Assembly: GCA_023079485.1 (NCBI GenBank) | Contig: CM041115.1 | Coordinates: forward strand, 40,992,305 to 41,056,304 | DNA: 64,000 nucleotides | Direction: 5' to 3' | Origin: Archilochus colubris | Lineage: Eukaryota; Chordata; Aves; Apodiformes; Trochilidae | Shown: in pieces, positions 1 through 12,655 of the stretch | How positions within the stretch are numbered: the stretch's first letter is position 1 | Layout of the letters: each line of letters begins with the position of its first letter | Made by a program: the position numbers and the translations under genes | The notes under the pieces: generated by a model | The model's database searches: none | What the model saw: only the letters and a program-made list of their open reading frames with translations | Told to the model about the DNA's origin: nothing

Positions 1-606
1 AAGTCCAATGAGAGCATAAGGTCCACTAGAGAAAGTATTGCCAAGAGGTCAAGAGAGGTGATTCTCCTCTTTTAGTCAGTACTGATGAGGCCACACCTGG
101 AGTACTGTGCCCAGTTCTGGGCTCCTCAGTGAAAGATAGACATGGACATACTGAAGAGAAAGTCCAACAGGAACCATGAGGATAGTGAAGGTACTGGATA
201 ATTTCTTCTATAAAGAGAGGCTGAGAGTGTTGGGACTGTTCAGACCATAGAAGAGAAGGCTCAGGGGGATCTTATCAATGTACATACACATCTTGAGAAA
301 GAAAGAGAATAGAACATATAGCCAAACTGTTTTCAGTGGTGCGCAGTGATAGGATATGAGACAATGGGCACAGGCTGGAACACAGGAGGTTCCCTCTGAT
401 CATCATTTTGTTACAGCAAAGGGTGACTCAGCACTAGGTCAGGTTTCTGACATATATTGTGAACTCCACCTCTGGAGATATTCAAAAGCTGTCTGGACAA
501 GGTCCTGAACAGTCAGCTCTGGGTAACCCTGCTCAAAGAAAGGGGTTGGACCAGGAGACCTCTGAGGTCTGTCTCAGCTTGTCTGTGAAAAGTGTATTCT
601 GTGAAA
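1..606 (+). mobile_element. CR1 LINE, 3' part (runs off left edge)
   Basis: Sequence matches the C-terminal end of CR1 ORF2 and the CR1 3' UTR on the + strand. Recognisable blocks are the 'gaggccacacctggagtact' stretch near 87 (the LVRPHLEYC region of ORF2), 'agagaggctgag' near 214, and the tail 'ggttggaccaggagacctc' near 544 followed by a decayed attctgtga motif at about 596-604. No long frame is open, so this is an old copy. Its 5' part lies outside the window or was lost by normal 5' truncation. Family assignment is fairly sure; the subfamily is not determined. Confidence 0.82.
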
Positions 607-3600
607 TATACTTTACAAAATCATTTAAAAAGTATTCTTTGAAAAATACAGTGATAATAGCAATAGATTACAATTTTTTAATTTAATTTTTTTTCTCTAT
701 AAAGTCATTTATTGCTATAATAATGACTGATAATAGAATCTTAAAAAGACCTACATTGAAACATCAAATACATAGAAGGAAGTGTTGTACATATAGAAGG
801 AAAAGTTATATATAAACCTGCAGTTAGTACTGCCTTTTTGTAGGTATAGGGAACAGTTTAAAGACAGAAAGAACAGTGGTATTTCAACCCATTAATTCAA
901 GATTAGGTAAGTCATTTTAGAGGATTTTGCATGCTTTTCCAAGTGTTGCTGAATAGCAAACATTGGTAATAACTTGCAATTGATCTAAACTATAATTTGC
1001 AAGGCCCAGTCTGAAATGTTGGAGCGTGACAGCCACTTTCTCATGGACAGAGTGAAATAAGGGTTTTCAGAGAGAAGGCAGGTGTCAGACTTACAGGAAG
1101 AGTCTTCAGTGTTACAGTTGTTCTGTTAGTAAACAAAGGGTTACTCTCTTCTGTCTGGGTTTCTTTGTGGGGGATGGCCAAGTCTTTACCTGGGTATGAT
1201 CCAACTGCAAGAAAGGAAGAGACAAAGTTTTCTATCATAATTCCTTCCTTGAGTTACAAATGTTAATAAAGGTAGAGCTGAACAGCATCATTCATTGGAC
1301 TTATGTCATTAAAATATTCTTCAGACTGTTCTTTTAGGCACATTTAACTTCCTATGGGCAGCAATTATGACAAATTTGTATTTTACACTGCTGTGAAATG
1401 TTAGGAAAGTTACTTCTGTTTTATACTAGATGGAATAAGATTAGATTCCTATGTCCCTGACCTTAAAAAATAGTTCCAGCAAGGACTTGTTTACCAAGGG
1501 AATTAAATTATCATTATGCAAAATCCATTTATTTCTCAATAAATGTTAGGAATTATGACTATGTATCTTTAAGAAATGAAATATGTATTATAATCTACAC
1601 TGTAATAGCAGAGAAATTGAAATCAATAAATAATAGATAAATGCCAACAGCTGGGGTTTTAAATTCTTTAAAAACAGGGAAAATTATTGTTGTGAACAAA
1701 ATGTGCAAATGAAAAAGTATATATTGCTGTTACAGTAAAAGACTCTTATAGGAACATTTAAAACAAATGAGTGTAGTGGGGTAAAAGGCACGTTATTAAA
1801 GCATCATGATAAAGTTGACAGTGAGGCTGTAATGGTGGTGAAGTCTGAGATCCCTGAGGCAAATCAAATTTGAGTGAGAGACCAAATGGGTCCTCTGCAG
1901 GTCCTAGCAGCAGAAGAGAAAAACTATTTGTATTCAGTCCACCATATAATGTTCTAGTTTTTGTTCCTCAGCACACATGCTGCTCAAGACCTGTGTAACT
2001 GGAAAACAAATATGAATAATAAATTAATATATGCAGACTCTCTTTCACAGGAAAACAATTTTTTGTTGCAAATGCTCAGGAAACTGAGAAAGCAGACAAC
2101 TAGGGCATTTCTATCTTCAAATCCAACTGTAAGGTAAAAAACAGGTGAGTAGGTGTTACAGTGATGTCAGTTTAGCTGTTGGCAGGCACAGAGGCTTTTC
2201 TGCATTTTCTCCTCCAGTACGTATGTGGTATCTTTTCCTAGGCACTGCTATCTCACACAGATGACACCTGAAAAAGAGGGCATTTATTTAGAGAAACCAC
2301 TAGAATTTATAAACACTATTTATAAACACTATTAAAATGCAGAGCATGAGAAGAAAAAGGGTAAAATAAGTCACCTAATAGGGTTAGTGTAACGTTTGAA
2401 ACCAAGTATGACTTAGTTTCAGAGAGTTTTGAAAATAAAGATACTCATTTCCCCACTATTTCTTTTATGTCCATATTTTGAGTACATGTCACATTACATC
2501 TTAAACTCCTGAACACTGGCAGAAATTATATGTGCTCACTATAGATATTAAACATTTAGAGGTTTTCTTGGTCATGTGATGGCTGGTGTAGGAGATTGGA
2601 ATTCTTACAAGTATTAAGACAGACATGGGCAGGCATTGACACCAGTCATGAGCTTATCTCATGGAAAAGGTTTATTACAGAACACCAAAACAGAAACATT
2701 TGAAATAGACTTTTCCTTTAAAAAGTAGGTTAAGCAGTGCAAATTTCTTATTTTTATAAAAGGACATTTGAAAGACAGATCTTTGTTTTATGTCATATGT
2801 AAGATATGGTTTCTTTTTCATAAGAGAGATCTCTGTAGTAATCATCATTGACATTGATGTCATCTTCTGGGTGGACAATTTTATAAGTGACAGAACAGAG
2901 AGCCTGGCTAAGCTATGATTACAGGTTGCTTTATATAATTTAATTTAAATCCAGAAATTTTACTATCTTTTCTCTGAACAACAGTCTGATTTTGAGAGAT
3001 ACCAAGAATTCAGACTTCAAACTTTTTTTCCACTTATTAGCTTAGTTTTGTGCTGTTGTTTCAAAGCAGCATTTAGATAAAGTTGTAATGTGTAATTCAG
3101 TGAACTATAGATAAATAATTTTCATATACTTTAGGGAAGAATCAAGGAAACCAACCATTAAGGAAAACCAGTCACATTTTGCACCTATGTGAAATTAGGC
3201 AGCTTGGGGCTATTTTTACAACGTATCCAGGGCTCATATGTTAGCCTTACAAGATGTCAAATATATGAACAGCATGGTCAGCTTTCAAATGTATTTGATA
3301 CTCAGAAAATTAACAAAAATGAAGAGAAAAATAATTCAATTGTTTCCAGAGTAGTAATCACACCAGAAAAACAAGAAATACTGTAATAATGATAACAGCA
3401 ACACTGAGAAAAACAAGAAATTTAACTTCTGGTGGAAGTGTAATTAGATTATTCTTCACCAAGAAAACTGAGCTCTTGCAATGTATTAGTATCAATATAT
3501 TATCTTCTAATCCTACTATGTGGAATTTGTCACTGTGCCCAAGAATACTTCAAGATCATTAATTCAGTGGGGAACAGAATGATGAACTGTGCTCATTCTA

Positions 3601-4345
3601 CACAAGGACATCATATCTCATAGAAGCAAATGAATTTCTTGTCAAGAATACCAAAAGAAAAAGTGTATTTAATTTCTTATGGGACCTACTGTGAAATAGA
3701 AAGACAAAAGTCAGATTGATAATGGCTTGAAACAAAAAGACATCAGAAGAGGCCAAGACTGACACATTAATGCAAATCAGCAATTCTTGTGCTAAAAAAG
3801 TAGCTCCATATATTTCTTGTATCAACAAAAAAATCTTACGTGACTATAAACCTGGAGGGTCAGAATCAAAATCTCTCAGTATTTTTAAATCAAATATAAG
3901 CTTTAATGAAATACATTTTCCAAGCCAAATGGGAAAAAAATAATTTTTACAATTAGAGGATATGGCATTTAAAAGTTATAGTTACTATGAAACACTTAAT
4001 GGACTTTGGTTTTTTGCTTCTTTTTTTTTTTTTCCAGTAAAGCCACTAGAAAATGTAAACAATGTTTTTGTATTCCTGAATTCATTGCAGAGGTTGGATT
4101 TTGCCAAGACATCTTTAGTTGTGTTGATGAATATATCATAGTTTGCTCTTGGATTGCAACAACTTCTTATTCAAACCCTCCTTGAATCTAAAACTGCATC
4201 AGCCCAGTGAAGGCAAATGTACTGCCTTAGAGAAAATGGCAATTAGCACTGAGTCCAACAGATCGAATTCTGCAGGGAATTTCTGTTTGGGTGTCAACAT
4301 AATCTTTATTTATATTTATATATTTATATTTAATCTTTACAGAGG
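607..4345. other. AT-rich single-copy stretch, no gene seen
   Basis: No retroelement, RNA gene or convincing exon was recognised here. All open frames are short (under 110 codons) and look like chance frames in AT-rich DNA. A poly-T run with a following ccag lies at about 4020-4037 and resembles a splice acceptor, but nothing downstream supports an exon. Confidence 0.55.
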
Positions 4346-6092
4346 AAAACTTCTTCCTCACAGGAAGAGTAGTGACAATATGGAGAAGGCTGAGGTACTC
4401 AATTTCTTTGCCTCCATTTTCACTGACAATCACTTCTCACATGTCCAGAGCCCTGAACCTCAAGACTGAGGGAATAAAGCCTTATTCATTTTAAGAGAAA
4501 ATCAGTTTCAAGTCCTCCTGAGGAACCTGATCACAAACTAGTCCATTGGGCCAAAGAAGATGCAGCCCAGGGTATTGAAAGATGTAGTTTTCAAGGCACT
4601 TTCCAACAAACTTGAAAAAACATGGCAGTCAGACTAAGTTCACAGTGACTGATGGAAAGGGAAAAGTGACACCCATTTTTAAAAAGGGAATAAAAATGAG
4701 GATTCCAGGAAATAAAGAGAAGTCAGTTTACCCTCCATGCCTACAGAGCAGATCATCCCAGAAGTTATATTGAAGGATATGGAAGACGGGGAGGTGATCA
4801 GAGCCAGCCAACATGACTTCACAAAAAGCAAATTATACCTGAGTAACCTTGTGGCCACCTAAAATGAAGTCACTGTACCAGTGAACAAAGGAAGAACAAC
4901 TGATGTCATCTACCTGGACTTCTGTGAGACCTTTGATACGGTAGCCCAGAGTCTTACCTCTAAATTGGAGAGCTGCAGATTTGATAAGTGAGCTGTCACA
5001 TGGATAAGGAACCCACTGGGTGGCAGCAACCAAAGAATACAGTCGAGAGGTGAAATTACAAACAAAAGCCAGTGACAGCATTGAGTGGTGCCCCTCAAGG
5101 ATTCAGAGTGGGACTAATATTATTTAACACAGACAGTGGCATTAATACCACCAATGCCCTCAATAACTCTGCAGATAACACCATCTTGAGTGTTGAAGTT
5201 GATACACTTGAGGGAGTTGATATCAACTCGAGCTGATACACCAGAAGGACCTTGACAGGCTTGAGAAGTAGACCTATGTGAACATCATGAAGTTCATCAA
5301 GGCCAATTGCAAGGTCTTTCTTGCACCTAGTTGGGGAAATCTTAAATGCTGGTACAGACCAGCTGGTGAATTGCTTCAGAGAAACCCTGCAGAGAAGTAC
5401 CTAGGGAGAAGCTGTGGACTTTAAAACTGAACATGAGCCAGCAAGGTGTGCTTGCAGTGAAGAATGCCAGTTATAGCCTGATTGCATCAAAAGGAGCATG
5501 ACCAGCAGACTGAGGAAGGTTATTCTCTCTCTGCCTTTACTCCACTATTATAAGAATCCACTGGGAGTACTGGGTCCAGTTCTGGGGTCCTCAGTCTAAG
5601 ATATGGACCTGTTTGAGAGGATCAAGATAATGGTCACAGGTGATCAGAGGGCTGGAACAACTTTCCTGTAAAGAAAGACTGAGAGAGCTGGGGGGTTGGG
5701 GAAGAAAGAACGAGAGGTTAGCCTAGAGAAGAGAAGGCTCTAGGGATACCTTATTGAGGCCTTTCACTATTTAAGGGTCTTATAAGAAAGACTGAGAGAA
5801 AATTTTTACCAGGGCCTCTAGTGACAGGAGAAGGGGCAATGGTTTTAATCTGAAAGAGAGCTGATTTAGATTGGTTATAAGGAAGAAATTTTATGATGAG
5901 GGTGGCAAAACACTGGAATGAATTATATAGAGAGGTGGATATCAAATCACTGGAAGGGTTCAAAGTCACATTGGAAGGGCTTTGAGTGGCCTAGTCTAGT
6001 GAAAGATGCCCCAGCTCATGTCAGGATGGTTGGACTAGGTGATCTTTAAAGGTTCTGTCCAATCCAAAGCATTCTGTGATTCTTAAGATTCT
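4346..6092 (+). mobile_element. CR1 LINE, 5'-truncated, decayed
   Basis: A + strand CR1 that begins in the ORF2 linker between endonuclease and RT ('gagaaggctgaggtactcaa' near 4382) and runs through RT to the 3' UTR. Traces of RT blocks can be followed: the YLDFSKAFD block is decayed to a form near 4911-4940, 'aacatgagccagcaa' (NMSQQ) is near 5431, and 'gagagaatttt' of the RKNFF region is near 5792. The 3' end is 'ctaggtgatctttaaaggtt', then 'attctgtgattcttaagatt' ending near 6090. Many stops and indels interrupt ORF2, so it is an old inactive copy. Confidence 0.9.
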
Positions 6093-8674
6093 TAACACTT
6101 TTTAGACTTCAGTAAAAACAGTCCTATCTATCACGTAGGAACATAAAGTATATATATGTATACAGAAATAATTGCATTTTCAATTTTTTACTATTTTATA
6201 AGAATTATGAATTGCTATTTTAATAACATTTATTCCCAAACCACTGTAATTATGTGGTGCATCTACAGTAAATAATACTTCTGCTATGGACAACCACCCT
6301 GACAAGTCAGGTGTGGGATCATTAAATAGCTTACATATTGCTTTTGATGTGGTTACTAAATAATTTGTTTACTGATAGTGAATTAACATTAACTTAGTAC
6401 CAAGGTATAGGTATTTTTAGTTTTCACCATCTATACTGGTTTCTCACTTAAAATAATCTTCATGCACTTTCATAGTGTCATTGACTCAAAAGCTTGTGTT
6501 CGTTTCTGTAGCAAAAAAGAAAATGGCTTACTTACATCTCATTCATAGCAGTCAGCATAGTTCATTTCATTTAGACAAAGCTTTAAAGACTCTAAAAGAA
6601 AATGAAAATCCATATCATGTGATTCTGATGTGATCTCAAGGGAGTAATCCTTGTTTTTAAAATTACAGTTACTAAAAATCCAACTCGCACCTGCACACAT
6701 GCAGAACAACAAGACATGCACTTCTCGACCTTATAGATAACTTTTCATTGCCTGTATGTAAACCCAAGAAACTTTCTTCTAAGCTGAACCTCTTTTTTTA
6801 TTTCACTTGTTTAAATACTGTGTGACTCCTAGGAGATCTTGAAAACTATAACCTGAGCACATCATTCTAGTTATGTAATCACTTGGCAGCTTTTCAGAGT
6901 GAAAAAAGTCAGCTGCCTTCACAGACTAACACATACCTTTCCCTTATTTGTTCTGGTGCTGGCATCATTTTCCAGAAAACTGATTTGGTGTAGATCTTGT
7001 TTCATAACAGCTCTGCTATATCATGCTCACTACAGACAAGCCAGTGACTGATAATGATGTCCACTATCTGTTCTACCTTGTTAGTGAATGGTAGGTGCAG
7101 CTGTTTGTCACCTCAGATCACGATGTTCTTGTGGGTCCCTGCACTGCCCTGCATGACAACTGGGATTTGTGACACAGAGACTTCCTACTGTGATCTGAAG
7201 AAGCATTGATCTCTTTTTTACCCTGGCTGGCCGGACAATCCCACCATACTGTCATCCTTACTGGTGTGATCCTCTTGCCTAGCCCTATGAGCTCTTACCC
7301 TGCCTCTTGCCTGTCTCAGAGACGAGCTCTATCTCAGAGAGACGCTTGTTTCCCTTGTCATTCCTTAGGTCATTCTTGTTTCCATCACTTTCCACACTTT
7401 TGTTTCTACCCTATTCTACTATTTATCTTTTCACTTGACTGCAGTTTGAAACCTTACTCCTCCATTTTCCTACTTTAATTCTCTTCCTGGGTTGGTCTAC
7501 ATTTTTACAAAAGAACTCTTGTCCTACTTCAGAGTTAATAAATCTCTCTTCAGTAGTCCTTGATTCTCCCAGGTTCTTTGATGATAAAAGCCAAAACCAA
7601 GGTTTTGACAGCACTAGGCTGGTGTAAACTGATGATGACACTTGTTGATGACAACCATTTACCAAGTAGAATGATATTTTACCTTCATCTTCTATCAGGG
7701 CACTAAGCCTAGCAGTACAGGAGGACAGAAAGCTTAGCCTGGAGAAGCATCAGATGTAGGTGAGCCCAAACCATGGAACAGCACCAATAACAGTGCATTT
7801 AATGGTACTGGGAGTCTTCCTGCAGATGAGGATTAAAAAAATACTTCTGCTGATTTGTATTGCTCTTTAGTAAGTTTCTTTCTGAAGGCTTGGATCTGGA
7901 ATGCTGATGATTGGCAAAGGTATTTTCATTCTTCTAGAAAAGCTACATTAATTTATAATATATCTCCTCATGAAAAGGAACAGGATCTCACAACAGATTA
8001 GAACATGCTTATAAATTTGAGCAAATTACATGGATGCAGAGTATGTGTTTTGACTTTTTTCTGGGTTACCTGAAGACACTGACATTCCTGATAATTTTCT
8101 CTACTGTTCTACTAAGAAAATTCCCATCCATCCTCCAAACATGAACTGAAATAGAAAGCAGTTTAAGTTAGCTTGAGGGTACTGTTGTAAATGAGAAGCA
8201 TGAGAACCTTACATTCTGCTGCACCTCATGTGTTGATAAAGGCACATCCAGCAGGAGGTGCAGAAGACAGAAAGGTTCAGAAGCCACCCAAATACTGTTA
8301 AAATGTACCTAGCTCATCTACTAAGACAAATGATTGGAAAAGGTATTTTATAATAATGCAATCTAGTAGTGTGCCAGTTATGTACCCTCATAGCCGGTAT
8401 GAAACATGACTATGAAGGAAATGGAAGTTGAAGTAGAAATACCTGTGCTTAAAACTGCCCAAATTACTAGATACATAAATGTGGCAGGAGCACTCCCAGC
8501 CCTCCTCACTGTGGGTCTAATAGTTCCAAACAGGGACCATGGTGGCTGGCTTAGTGGGAAGCACATATACTGTTTGTCCCTTTTGCAGAGAACCCCCAGT
8601 GATATTCCCTAGATACCTGAGCTCACCAAAGACCACCTCAGCCAATAAGCCCACTTAGGAGCACTGTGGGACCA
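6093..8674. other. AT-rich single-copy stretch, no gene seen
   Basis: No repeat family or coding exon was recognised. On the minus strand a good GTAAGT donor-like site occurs at about 6530-6536 at the end of a 60-codon frame (6539-6721), but a stop precedes it in that frame and no acceptor is convincing. The part from about 8225 to 8674 immediately upstream of the next CR1 is slightly GC-richer and not identified. Confidence 0.5.
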
Positions 8675-11250
8675 TATTAAGCATGGAAGGAGAGAAGGGG
8701 GTGTGGTCCTCTGTGTTAGGGAAGATCTTGACTGTCTTCAGTATGTTAATGATAGTGATGGTAGGGTTAAATGCTTATGGGTAAGAATCAGGGGGAATGC
8801 CAACAAGGCAGATATCATGGTAGGGGACTGTTATAGACCACCCAACTAGTGTGAGGAGGTTGATGAAGTGTTCTATAAGCAGCTGGGGAAGGTTTGAGAT
8901 TCACTTCCCCTTGCTCTTGTGGGAGACTTCAATTTACCAGATGTCTGCTGGAAATATAATAGAACAGACAGGAAGATTCTTGGAGTGTGCAGAAGATAAC
9001 TTCCTATCACAGATGGTGACTGAGCCAACTAGGAAAAGCTCACTGCTAGGTCTACTGTTTGTGAATAGAGAAAGACTTGTGGGAGATGTAAAGGTGGTGG
9101 TTGTCTTGGACAAATGATATGATTGAGTTTTCAGTTCTTGGCAAACTAAGGAGGGAGGTCAATAGAACTTCCTCCCTGTACTTCCAGAGAGAAGACATTG
9201 ATAAGTTTAGGATGTTGCTCAGTGATATCCCCTGGGATATAATCCTCAAGGACAAAGGAGTGCAGGAATGCTGGACAGCCCTCAAGAGGGAAATCCTTGA
9301 GGCATAGGAACAAACTGTACCTGTATATCTTGAAATGAGCTGGTGTGGTAAAAGACCAGTCTGGATGAACAAGGAGCTTTGGGCAGAACTGAGGAAAAAA
9401 AGGAAAGTCTAATGGCTATGGAAGGAAGGGCAGGCAGCTCAGGAAGATTACAAAATTACTGCAAAGTTATGTAGGAAGAAAACTATAGAGGCCAAGGCTC
9501 AGCTTGAATTAAATCTGTCATTAAAGTTAATAGAAAGAGTTTCTATAAATATGTAAATAGCAAAAGAAGAGCTAGGGAGAATCTCCCCACTCTACTCTAC
9601 TTGACATGGGAGGGAAACTTGTGACCGATGACATGAAAAAGGCTGAACTGCTGAATGCTCATTTTGCTTCAGTCTTCATCACTGCCAATTGCTCCCTGAG
9701 AGTACAGATCCCTGAATTGGATGACCAAGATGGGGAGCAGAATGAAGCCCCCATAGTCCAGGAGGAAATGATCAGTGCCCTGGTGTGCTGCATGGCTGTG
9801 CACAAGTCTATGGGACCAGATGGGATCCATCAAAGGGTACTAAAGGAGCTGGCAGAAGTGCTCACCAAGCCACTCTCCATTATTTATCAACAGTCCTGGA
9901 AAACTGGGGATGTCCCCATAGAGTAGAAACTGGCAAATGTAACTCCCATCTACAAGGGCTGAAAGGATGATCTGGGATCTGTCAGTTTGACCTTGGTGCC
10001 AGGAAAGGTTATGGAGCAGGTCAGCTTGAGTACCATCACATGGTACATACAAGACAACCAGGTGATCAGGCCCAGTCAGCACGGGTTTATGAAAGGCAGG
10101 TCCTGTCTGACTAACCTGATCTGCTTCTACAACAAGATGACTCTCTTAGTGGATGAGGAAAGAGCTGTGGACATTGTCTATTTGCACTTTAGTAAAGCTT
10201 TTGACACTGTCTCTCACAGCATTTTTCTTCAGACACTTATGGCACTTGGCTTGGATATATACACTCTGCATTGGATAACAAATTGTCTGGATGGTTGGGC
10301 TGAAAGAGTGGTAGTGAATGGAACTAAATCTGGCTGGTGACCAGTCAAGAGTGGTGTCCCCCAGTATTTAGTACTGGGGCCTCTTCAATTTAATATCTTC
10401 ATCAATGATTTGGATGAGGGGATTGAGTGTGCCCTCAGTAAATTTGCAGATGCCACTAAACTAGATGGCTGTGTCTATCTGGTGGAGGGTAGGGAAGCCT
10501 TAGACCACTCTAAGGTTAACCTGGACAGGTTAGACCAATGGGCCAAGGTTAACTGTATGAAGTTTAACAAGGCCAAATGCCAGGTCTTGTACCTGGGTCA
10601 CAACAACCCCATGGTAAGCTACAGACCTAGGGAAGTGTGGTTAGAGACCTGTGAGATGGAAAGGGACCTGGGGGTATTGGTTGGCAGTCAATTTAATATG
10701 AGTCAGCAGTGTGCACAGGTGGCCAAGAAGGCCAATGGCATCCTGGCTTGTATTAGGAGCTCAGTGGCCCTGAGGAACAGGGAGGTGATCATCCCTCTGT
10801 GCTCAGTTCCGGTGAGGCTGCATCTTGAGTACTTGAGAACTTCAGGTCTGGGCATCCCACTATAAGAGGGACGCAGAAGTGCTGGAGTGTGTCCAGAGAA
10901 GGGCAACAAAGCTCATGAAGGGCCTGGAGCACAAGTCCTGTGAGGAGTGGCTGAGGGAGCTGGGGATGTTCAGTCTGGAGAAGAGGAGGCTGAGAGGAGA
11001 CCTTATTGCCCTCTTCAGCTGCCTCAAGGGAGGTTGGAGCTGGGAGGGAAACAGCCTCTGCTCCTTAGTAATCTGTGATAGGACCAGAGGAAATGCATGG
11101 AAGCTGTACTGGGGGAAGTTTAGTCTGGATGTTAGGAAATATCTTTTTCACTGGGAGGGTTGTCAGGCGAATGCCCTGCCCAGGAGTCACCATCCCTGGA
11201 GGACAGTATTTAAAAGGCATTTGGACCTGGCCCTTAGGGACATGGTTTAG
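8675..11250 (+). pseudogene. CR1 ORF2 remnant (endonuclease-RT)
   Basis: Broken ORF2, which in an intact CR1 supplies the endonuclease that nicks the target and the RT that copies the RNA there. The endonuclease block GDFNLPDVCW is readable at about 8921-8950. The later SDH block is lost in a small deletion near 9105-9115. RT blocks follow in pieces: MGPDGIHQRVLKEL (near 9808), QHGFMKGRSCLTNL (near 10078), [13 protein letters not shown] (near 10181, with His where CR1 normally has Asp), a TGA after KSGW at 10338-10340, then SKFADATKL near 10437. The RT active-site block is normally FADD, so the second catalytic Asp is replaced by Ala. A further stop follows LGIPL near 10863. The last segment (10879-11250) codes the usual [14 protein letters not shown]-terminal region. 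Clearly non-functional. Confidence 0.93.
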
Positions 11251-11345
11251 TAGTTAGCTTATGGTGTTGTTCAAAGGTTGTACTGGATGATCTTGGAGGT
11301 CTCTTCCAACCTAAAACATTCTGTGATTCTTTGATTCCATGATTT
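8675..11345 (+). mobile_element. CR1 LINE, long copy (endonuclease + RT + 3' UTR)
   Basis: A roughly 2.7-kb + strand CR1, one of the longest in the window. It starts inside the ORF2 endonuclease domain ('gggtgtggtcctctgtgtta' near 8699) and continues through the whole RT to the 3' end ('actggatgatcttggaggtc', then 'cattctgtgattctttgatt', about 11282-11336). ORF1 and the endonuclease start are missing, as expected from 5' truncation. ORF2 is broken by stops and frameshifts. The same type of copy recurs at 55745-57505 with shared disabling changes. Left end is placed within about 30 bases. Confidence 0.95.
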
Positions 11346-11477
11346 TGTTGGATGATGACTAGTACACAGAATTAGCTATATATGCTTCTGTATTCCATAC
11401 ATGAAGATATATAATGGCCCTGTGGCCAAAATGTGAATACAAAAAATAGATGCACATACAGCACCATTACTGAGTTT

Positions 11478-12655
11478 TCATAGAATCATAGAATCATAGA
11501 ATTGGCTGGGTTGGAAGGGACCTCAGAGATCATCGAGTCCAACCCTTGAACCACCGTTGCGGTTGCTAGACCATGGCACTGAGTGCCACATCCAGTCTTT
11601 TTTTAAATATCTCCAGGGACGGAGAATCCACCACTTCAGTGGGCAGCCCATTCCAATGACGGATCACTCTTTCCGTAAAGAAATTCTTTCTAATATCTAA
11701 CCTAAACTTCCCTGGCACAACTTAAGTCCATGCCCTCTTGTCTTGTTGAAAGTCGTTTGGTAAAAGAGCCCAACCCCCACCTGGCTACACCCTCCTTTCA
11801 GGTAGTTGTAGGAGCGATGAGGTCTCCCCTGAGCCGCCTCTTCTTTAGGCTGAACAACCCCAGTTCTCTCAGCCTCTCCTCGTAGGGTCTATGCTCGAGT
11901 CCCTTCACCAGCCTGGTTGCCCTCCTTTGGACTTGCTCCAGGACCTCGATATCCTTCCTGAACTGGGGGGCCCAGAACTGGACACAGTACTCAAGGTGTG
12001 GCCTCACGAGGGCTGAGTACAGGGGCAGAATCACTTCCTTGGACCTGCTGGCAATGCTGTTCCGGATACAGGCCAGGATGCCATTGGCTTTCTTGGCCAC
12101 CTGGGCACACTGCTGGCTCATGTTCAGCTTCTTGTCGATCCAGACTCCCAGGTCCTTTTCTGCCTGGCTGCTCTCCAGCCACTCTGTCCCCAGCCTGTAG
12201 CGCTGCATGGGGTTGTTGTGGCCAAAGTGCAGGACCCGGCACTTGGCCGTGTTAAACCTCATCCCGTTGGAATCAGCCCAACTCTCCAGTCTGTCCAGGT
12301 CCCTCTGCAGAGCCCTCCTGCCTTCTAGTTGATCAACACTCCCCCCCAGCTTAGTGTCGTCTGCGAATTTGCTGATGATGGACTCAATCCCCTCATCTAA
12401 ATCATCAATGAAGATGTTGAACAGAACTGGGCCCAACACTGATCCCTGGGGGACACCACTAGTGACCGGCCGCCAACTGGATGCAGCCCCGTTCAGCACC
12501 ACTCTCTGGGCCCGGCCCTCCAGCCAGTTCCTAACCCAGCACAGGGTGCTCCTGTCCAAGCTGCGGGCTGACAGTTTTTTCAGGAGGATGCTGTGGGAGA
12601 CGGTGTCAAAGGCTTTGCTGAAGTCTAGGTAGACCACATCCACAGCCCTCCCCTA
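11478..12655 (-). mobile_element. CR1 LINE, young 5'-truncated copy
   Basis: A minus-strand CR1 whose 3' end is at the left: tandem tcatagaa units (ATTCTATG on the minus strand) at 11478-11503, then the 3' UTR, then RT reading leftwards from 12655. The 3' UTR and RT are close to the copy at 46922-47475. Over the last 66 residues that can be compared I count 5 amino-acid differences. The 5' end stops in the RT block [12 protein letters not shown], typical of incomplete reverse transcription. The GC-rich, CpG-containing RT segment differs from the AT-rich surroundings and suggests recent arrival. Confidence 0.96.
11798..12655 (-). pseudogene. CR1 ORF2, RT domain, 281-codon open segment
   Basis: The longest open frame in the window. 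It covers most of the [21 protein letters not shown] (residues about 3-21), [20 protein letters not shown] (about 64-83), the intact active-site block [10 protein letters not shown] (about 91-100), [41 protein letters not shown] and [14 protein letters not shown]. It has no native start: the element is truncated in RT motif A. It ends early at TTT-stop because one base is missing near 11811 relative to the 46922 copy (ctcctac against ctctctac on the coding strand), which shifts the frame before the native C-terminus. It is not expected to give a working protein without the endonuclease and upstream RT, but both Asp of FADD are kept. Confidence 0.93.

Noticed and set aside
6539..6721. Minus-strand 60-codon frame next to a perfect GTAAGT
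   Set aside because: The frame reaches a stop just before the donor and no acceptor or conservation evidence is available.
11998..12632. Open frames antisense to the young CR1 RT (11998-12255, 12354-12632) and 46930-47292
   Set aside because: Shadows of the CR1 ORF2 reading on the other strand.
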